A stretch of 64,000 bases of DNA from Phoenix dactylifera (lineage: Eukaryota; Streptophyta; Magnoliopsida; Arecales; Arecaceae), in the NCBI RefSeq assembly GCF_009389715.1, contig NC_052395.1:18082229-18146228 (forward strand), read 5' to 3'. The notes under the pieces are model-generated. The model did not search any database. It had not been told where the DNA came from and saw only the letters and a program-made list of their open reading frames with translations. Both the position numbers and the translations under genes were made by a program. Shown here piece by piece: positions 59,351 to 64,000 of the stretch (positions within the stretch are counted from its first letter, which is position 1; each line of letters opens with the position of its first letter).

Positions 59351-60388
59351 CAAGGGCGGCCCAATACATCTGGGGACCTAAGGCGAATTCAGTAAATGAG
59401 GCCTCTCTTTTTTAAATAATATTTTTTTTAATAAATATAAAATATTTAAAAAAATGTTATGGAAATAGATTGCAGTCAAGTATACTATTTCAACAAAGAT
59501 CCATGAATCTAATAAAGGTAGACAAAAAGCCTCTTCAGTTCAATATAATTCTTGAATGAAAATATTAAAAAAAAAATACTTAAAAAAAAAGGGCCCATGA
59601 AACTGTTCTTGGCAATACTGTTTACCATGTGAAGCAAGAGCAGAATAGGAAAAGGTCATCCCATGGCGCTTCACGGTCAAAGAATTTGTCCAGAAAGGGA
59701 CCTCTCTATAAGAGAAAGTAGGGTCATTATGGGAAATTCACTTCATCTAATTAATAAAAGTCCCATCCCACCATCTCCCCTTCAAGTGAGTACCCAAGCA
59801 GCCACTGCAACATCACGGCACAGCAACCATTAACCCCCCCTCCCTCCTTCTCTTTCTCTACCCTCCTTTTCTTTTGCTAAAGACCATCTCCCCCTTCAAG
59901 TGAGCACCGAAGCTGCAACTGCAACATCACGGCACAGCAGCCATTCAACCCCCTCCCTCCTTTTCTCTCTCTACCACCCAAGAGGGGAGAAGAAACCGAG
60001 AGGAGAAAATTAAAAGAATCTCCACCCTCCAAGAAGTCCATCTCCAATCCCCCTATCTTTCTTCCTGATGGCCCAGCTGGATCAAGAGTAATGACTTGTG
60101 AGGGAAGGAAAACCAAGACCAAAACTAAAAAAGAGAAGGGATGAAAGATAAGAGTGGCTTCAGGCGTGTATCAAGCCAACCAAATCCCTCCTCTCTCTCT
60201 CTCTCTCTCCACCCAAAACAAAACTACTGTCCCCAACTTCCCCAACTGCCCCTCTGCAGGCCAGGAAACCCTCCACCTCCCTTCCATCAAGGGGGAAGAC
60301 TCGTAGCCAGCTTTTGCTCCCGGAGGCCTTCCATTGGCCTGAGGCCTTAGGCGACCGCCTCGGTCGCCTAGGGCTCGGGCTGGCCCTG
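59351..60388. mobile_element. hAT-like non-autonomous element, 1,038 bp, perfect target duplication
   Basis: Ends are CAAGGGCGGCCC (left) and, on the opposite strand, CAGGGCCAGCCC (right). A perfect 8-bp duplication AATAAAGG lies at 59343-59350 and 60389-60396. The interior holds a roughly 115-bp direct duplication (about 59768-59880 and 59881-59990; both contain CAACATCACGGCACAGCA) and a CT-rich tract. No transposase. Confidence 0.8.
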
Positions 60389-60526
60389 AATAAAGGCTTG
60401 GGCAAGGAGATCCACTTTCTTACCACTTAAACATGAATTGGAAGGTACACAATAAATATTATCAATAGGCTGTATTAAAAAAGATTTACTACAATGACTC
60501 ACTTCCAATATCCTTTTTTTTATTTA

Positions 60527-60976
60527 GGGTTTTTTGCATGGATACCCTTCTAAATATCAAATTTTGCATCAATATCCTTCCAAAATTGATTTTGCATGTA
60601 TACCCTCGTAAAATTTTGTTATTGTACAAATGCCCGTAATATAACAATTGTTCTAACAGTGTTAAGAAAAATCATATTTATATTGATTAAAAATAAAATA
60701 AAATTTTAAAATTACGCTATTATTCCTGTCTTCTTTCTCTATCGGGTTCACGATCTATTTGCATGTCTACTCATTAAGGGTATTTTAGTCATTTTAATTT
60801 GAAACTGTTAATTTTTTAACGTCGTTAGATATCATGGGTACATATGCAAAAACAAAAATAAAAAAAGGATAGAATGGCAAAACAAGTGTTTTACGAGGGT
60901 ATACATACAAATATCAATTTTGGAAGGGTATTCATACAAAATCCAATATTTAGGAGGGTATTCATGCAAAAAACCC
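60527..60976. mobile_element. Foldback MITE, Mutator-like, 450 bp, perfect 9-bp target duplication
   Basis: Long inverted ends: GGGTTTTTTGCATGGATACC on the left, and GGGTTTTTTGCATGAATACC on the other strand of the right end, with similarity continuing about 100 bp inward. Flanks are TTTTATTTA on both sides (60518-60526 and 60977-60985). A 9-bp duplication with long inverted ends points to the Mutator superfamily, although the AT-rich site makes the exact duplication length less certain. Confidence 0.82.
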
Positions 60977-60989
60977 TTTTATTTATTTA

Positions 60990-61752
60990 TGTTGATGTTG
61001 GTGCACCTACTGTGAAACCTTAAAATTCTTCAGTGCTCCCAAGACACCTGGCATGGTGGCAAGTGTTGCAGCATTTGTTGTCCCAAAGATGGGGATACTT
61101 GCATATAAGACATACAATCACCATGTTTGTGTACGCATAATAGGTACAGATGTTCATGCATATGTCTTCAGATACGTGTATCACTGACTACTATATGGCA
61201 CTTATATTAAAAAAGTAGCACCTGTTACATAAATGAAACAAAGAAGTACAATACTTGTGCAATAAGTAGTTGGTGCATTAAGTTGACATATAACAGTGAG
61301 ACTTAAAATGCCATAGCTGCACGAAAGAATCTTCTGATATGATGCTCCAAAAAATTGTGTTAAAAATGGGTAAGTCTGACTGGTGCGAGTATGATACCGT
61401 TTTCAAAATGCCAAGAAGAATTGAGCACTACTTTGCTGTACCAAAGTGCTTAGGGTGTTAAGACTCCAGAAATCCTGGAAACTAGAGTGATTAGGTAACA
61501 TTAATGTCATAATGGGGTGCAATATGTGAATAGAGCTGTAGGAGTTGCACCACCAATTGGGACGTTATGGTCTTGTATGGTGAAGATTTCAGGAGGGATC
61601 AATACGTAGAGACAATCTGAACTTCATATAACGATTTTGTAAGAGGTGAAAACCTAAACTAACATTGGCAATAATTGAGAATAAGGAACATGAAAAAGCT
61701 CGGAATAACATCAGTAGTAGCCCCAAATAGAAAAAGATAGGATTTATAAAGC
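60990..61752. other. Intergenic, no gene seen
   Basis: No supported frame, RNA gene or element end. Confidence 0.5.
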
Positions 61753-61757
61753 CAACC

Positions 61758-63238
61758 TGATAAGTGCTAAATAATACATAAATTAGCCTCTTTTTCGTAG
61801 CACTTATCATTATTTTAATTCACATATTCTGTAAATTTAACCATAAAAGATGTGTTACCCTCATCATTGCATTTTAATAAATTAATTCGAGTTTGATTTA
61901 ATTATTTATTAATTGAGCCTAATGAATGCAGGTCGAGTCAAACTCAATTGGATGATACCTAAACCCCATCAATTTCTTTCCTTTTCACGTTCTCTCTGAT
62001 TTTCTCCACGTGTCCAAACTTTCTAATTTGAACATCCTGAGTTCACGCGTCCGTCCCAATTCTCCTGTCCACCCCATGTCCACGTCATCCTTTAAGTGCT
62101 TAAAGATCAAGCTTCCACGTCACTCTTCCCTCTCATGTCCAAAGAACAGAACAAAGTTCTCTCATCCACGTTTGATCCCAGCCGACCACATCCATTCACA
62201 TCTCAGCGTCCCAGCTTCATCCCTTCCGCATTCCGGAGTCCCTTCTCCCACAAATCGTTCCCTTCCAGCGCTCCATCCTCTTCCACGCGTCTCCCTTCCG
62301 CACTCCCCTGCATTCACGACATCCAAACAGAGCCAAATCCTCCGCATGATCCCATGGAATCTCCCAACATCCAAGTTCATCCAAACTTTCAGCCTCATCC
62401 TGCTTCGATCCATCCTTATCTCGACTTGGAACAGGGGAGGAGAGGGGGAGGTATGCAGTCTATAAAAGGCTCGACATGGAAACCAGAGAGGGTATTCTTC
62501 TGACCGAAGGTTCGCATCCACTAACTCATTGATCAAACGTGGTGGGGAAGCTCCACGGAAACCAGAGAAGGGAGAAGACAACGAGAGAAAGGAGGTAGCC
62601 GTGATGGAAAACCTCTGCGCTGCTGCTGTCACCCACGACTCCATGGAAGGCTGAACTCTTCTCTAGGGCTGGATGCAGCCCTAACAAAGGAAGACGGATT
62701 TTTGTTTATTTAATTTCATGTTCTTGGAATTGTATAGACATTCTTGTTCTTAATAAATATCTTTTACCTCATGCTTAAATTCTGTGATTTCAAGTATGAA
62801 GTCTATACAAAAGTTTTTCATGATCATTGAAGTAAAAATAAGATAATTCATGCGTAAGGAAGATGCGATGTGCTGCCACCTTAGATTAGGGTAGACATTT
62901 CATGCTAACTAAAGATGGATTATGCCTAAATTACTTTTGTGAATTTCTATTTAAATGCTTTTAGGCTTGTAGCCAATTTGTATATTAATTCAAGAATAAA
63001 TTAAAATACAATTAATTCTTGTTCCTATGTTAGTGGTGAATTCCTTGCCTTAGATTCTTTTATTCATATCATTTTTAATTGCATCCCTTATTAAATTTCT
63101 TAGTTTAATTTTCTTCACAAACTCTTTTTTTAAAATATTTTTAAGAAAACAACTGTACCTCAATCTCTGTGGATCGATACCCGTAATCACTATCCTACCA
63201 GATACGTGCTATTGCGTGGTCTTTAAAGTTGACTATCA
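61758..63238 (+). repeat. 5' LTR of an Athila/Tat-like Ty3 element
   Basis: Starts TGATAAGTGCTAAATAATAC and ends GACTATCA just before the primer site, 1,481 bp. The start, a short internal inverted word (TAGCACTTATCA close after it) and the adjoining GTTGCCGGGGA are typical of Athila-type LTRs. The open frames at 62.0-62.6 kb lie inside the LTR and are not genes. The partner LTR is outside the window. Confidence 0.82.
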
Positions 63239-64000
63239 ATTTTTGGCGTCGTTGCCGGGGATTGCTAGCATAGTTGTTTTTCTCTTCATAAAAAAAAACT
63301 TTCAAAAAAATATATATCTAAAATAAAATAAAAATATTTTCTATTTTTGTTACTTTTCTTATCTCTTTTTTTCTCTTACTAATTTTTGATTTTTTCTTGG
63401 TACTATTTGATCAAGAATCGAAGAGAAAATCTGGGACGATCAAAAAGAAAACTGCTGGAAAAGAAATGCTGTAGAGGTTTGCCTAAAAAAATAAAAAAAA
63501 ATTGCTGGGAAAATTTCCTTTGGTAACATCTAAACTTTTCTTGTTGATTCTAAATTAGCTTGAAATTTTGTGGTGATTGTTTGATTTTAATTTCAGTAAA
63601 AGTGTGAATGCATGCTTGATACACATACACCAATTAATCCGCACATAGTAAGGGCAATCACCCCAACAAGATAAGAACTGGATTTCATCACTAGATTTTT
63701 GCCCAAATTAGGTGAATCAATTCTCACATAGCTATCACTTTAATTAAAATCAATTAGACGTTGGCCCCTAGGAACATTCGAGCTCAATAGAACGAAGATC
63801 ACTGAAAGTTGCACCAATTTCGCTCTGTGGCTTAGTTGATGTCTAGACAAGCTTTGTCCCTATAAGGGAGACAGTTCATTTGTTCGAGGCAAGTGGTTTT
63901 TAAGTGGGACCTTTGCAACGCATCGTGACCCCCCCCACTCACCTGGGAGCTTACCTAGTCAACTCAGTTCATTAGACCGGATTGGAGGCTTAGGTGCCCT
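63239..64000 (+). mobile_element. Athila/Tat-like Ty3 element, primer site and leader (partial)
   Basis: TTGGCGTCGTTGCCGGGGA at about 63243-63261 is the primer-binding region characteristic of Athila/Tat elements. The non-coding leader continues to the window edge, and gag would follow outside. State of the rest of the element cannot be judged. Confidence 0.8.

Noticed and set aside
62010-62644. Frames of 135-160 codons on both strands
   Set aside because: They lie within the LTR of the Athila-like element and overlap each other.

Overview
This is nuclear DNA from a flowering plant, most likely a monocot. The evidence is genes with short exons and standard GT-AG introns, plant-type L1, SIRE-like Copia, chromovirus and Athila-like retroelements, two pieces of plastid DNA (ycf1 and ycf2) embedded in the nuclear sequence, and plant-specific proteins such as a TIC20 translocon subunit. 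A palm or other monocot would fit, but the sequence alone does not fix the species.

Layout. 1-3187: partial SIRE-like Copia element, minus strand, with a long LTR full of GAGTCGACTC palindromes. 3.2-7.2 kb: gene-poor, with L1 and retroposon 3' ends and a small MITE. 7.27-8.89 kb: two-exon formiminotransferase-like gene (minus). 9-15.5 kb: AT-rich, repeat-derived, with a diverged tandem duplication split by a retroposon and a MITE. 15.6-21.9 kb: DUF300/TMEM184-type membrane protein gene (plus), with a ycf1 plastid fragment and a SINE in its introns. 23.3-23.6 kb: ycf2 plastid fragment. 24.0-27.8 kb: six-exon, probably plastid-targeted membrane protein with a four-cysteine zinc-ribbon-like motif (plus). 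28.7-29.7 kb: retroposons. 30.0-34.6 kb: small single-span, probably mitochondrial membrane protein (minus), with a hAT-like element in its last intron. 36.3-37.0 kb: two-exon unknown protein (minus). 37.9-47.3 kb: a hAT transposon with a perfect 8-bp target duplication, carrying a transposase tail and interrupted by a very young chromovirus whose two LTRs look identical. 47.6-48.1 kb: complete TRIM. 49.65-50.96 kb: hAT-like element that has captured part of an AGC VIII protein kinase gene. 51.1-51.6 kb: MITE. 52.8-55.2 kb: small conserved protein gene (minus). 57.85-58.5 kb: TIC20-like gene (minus). 59.35-60.39 kb: hAT-like element with a perfect 8-bp target duplication. 60.5-61.0 kb: foldback MITE with a perfect 9-bp target duplication. 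61.76 kb to the end: 5' LTR and leader of an Athila/Tat-like Ty3 element running off the window.

The host genes form no operon or obvious pathway. Several are organelle-related (TIC20, the zinc-ribbon protein, the small membrane protein), which is common in plant euchromatin. The main interest is the mobile-element record: nested insertions whose order can be read from target-site duplications, a gene-capturing hAT element, two independent plastid DNA insertions and a three-copy short retroposon family. I found no convincing wholly new biological system.
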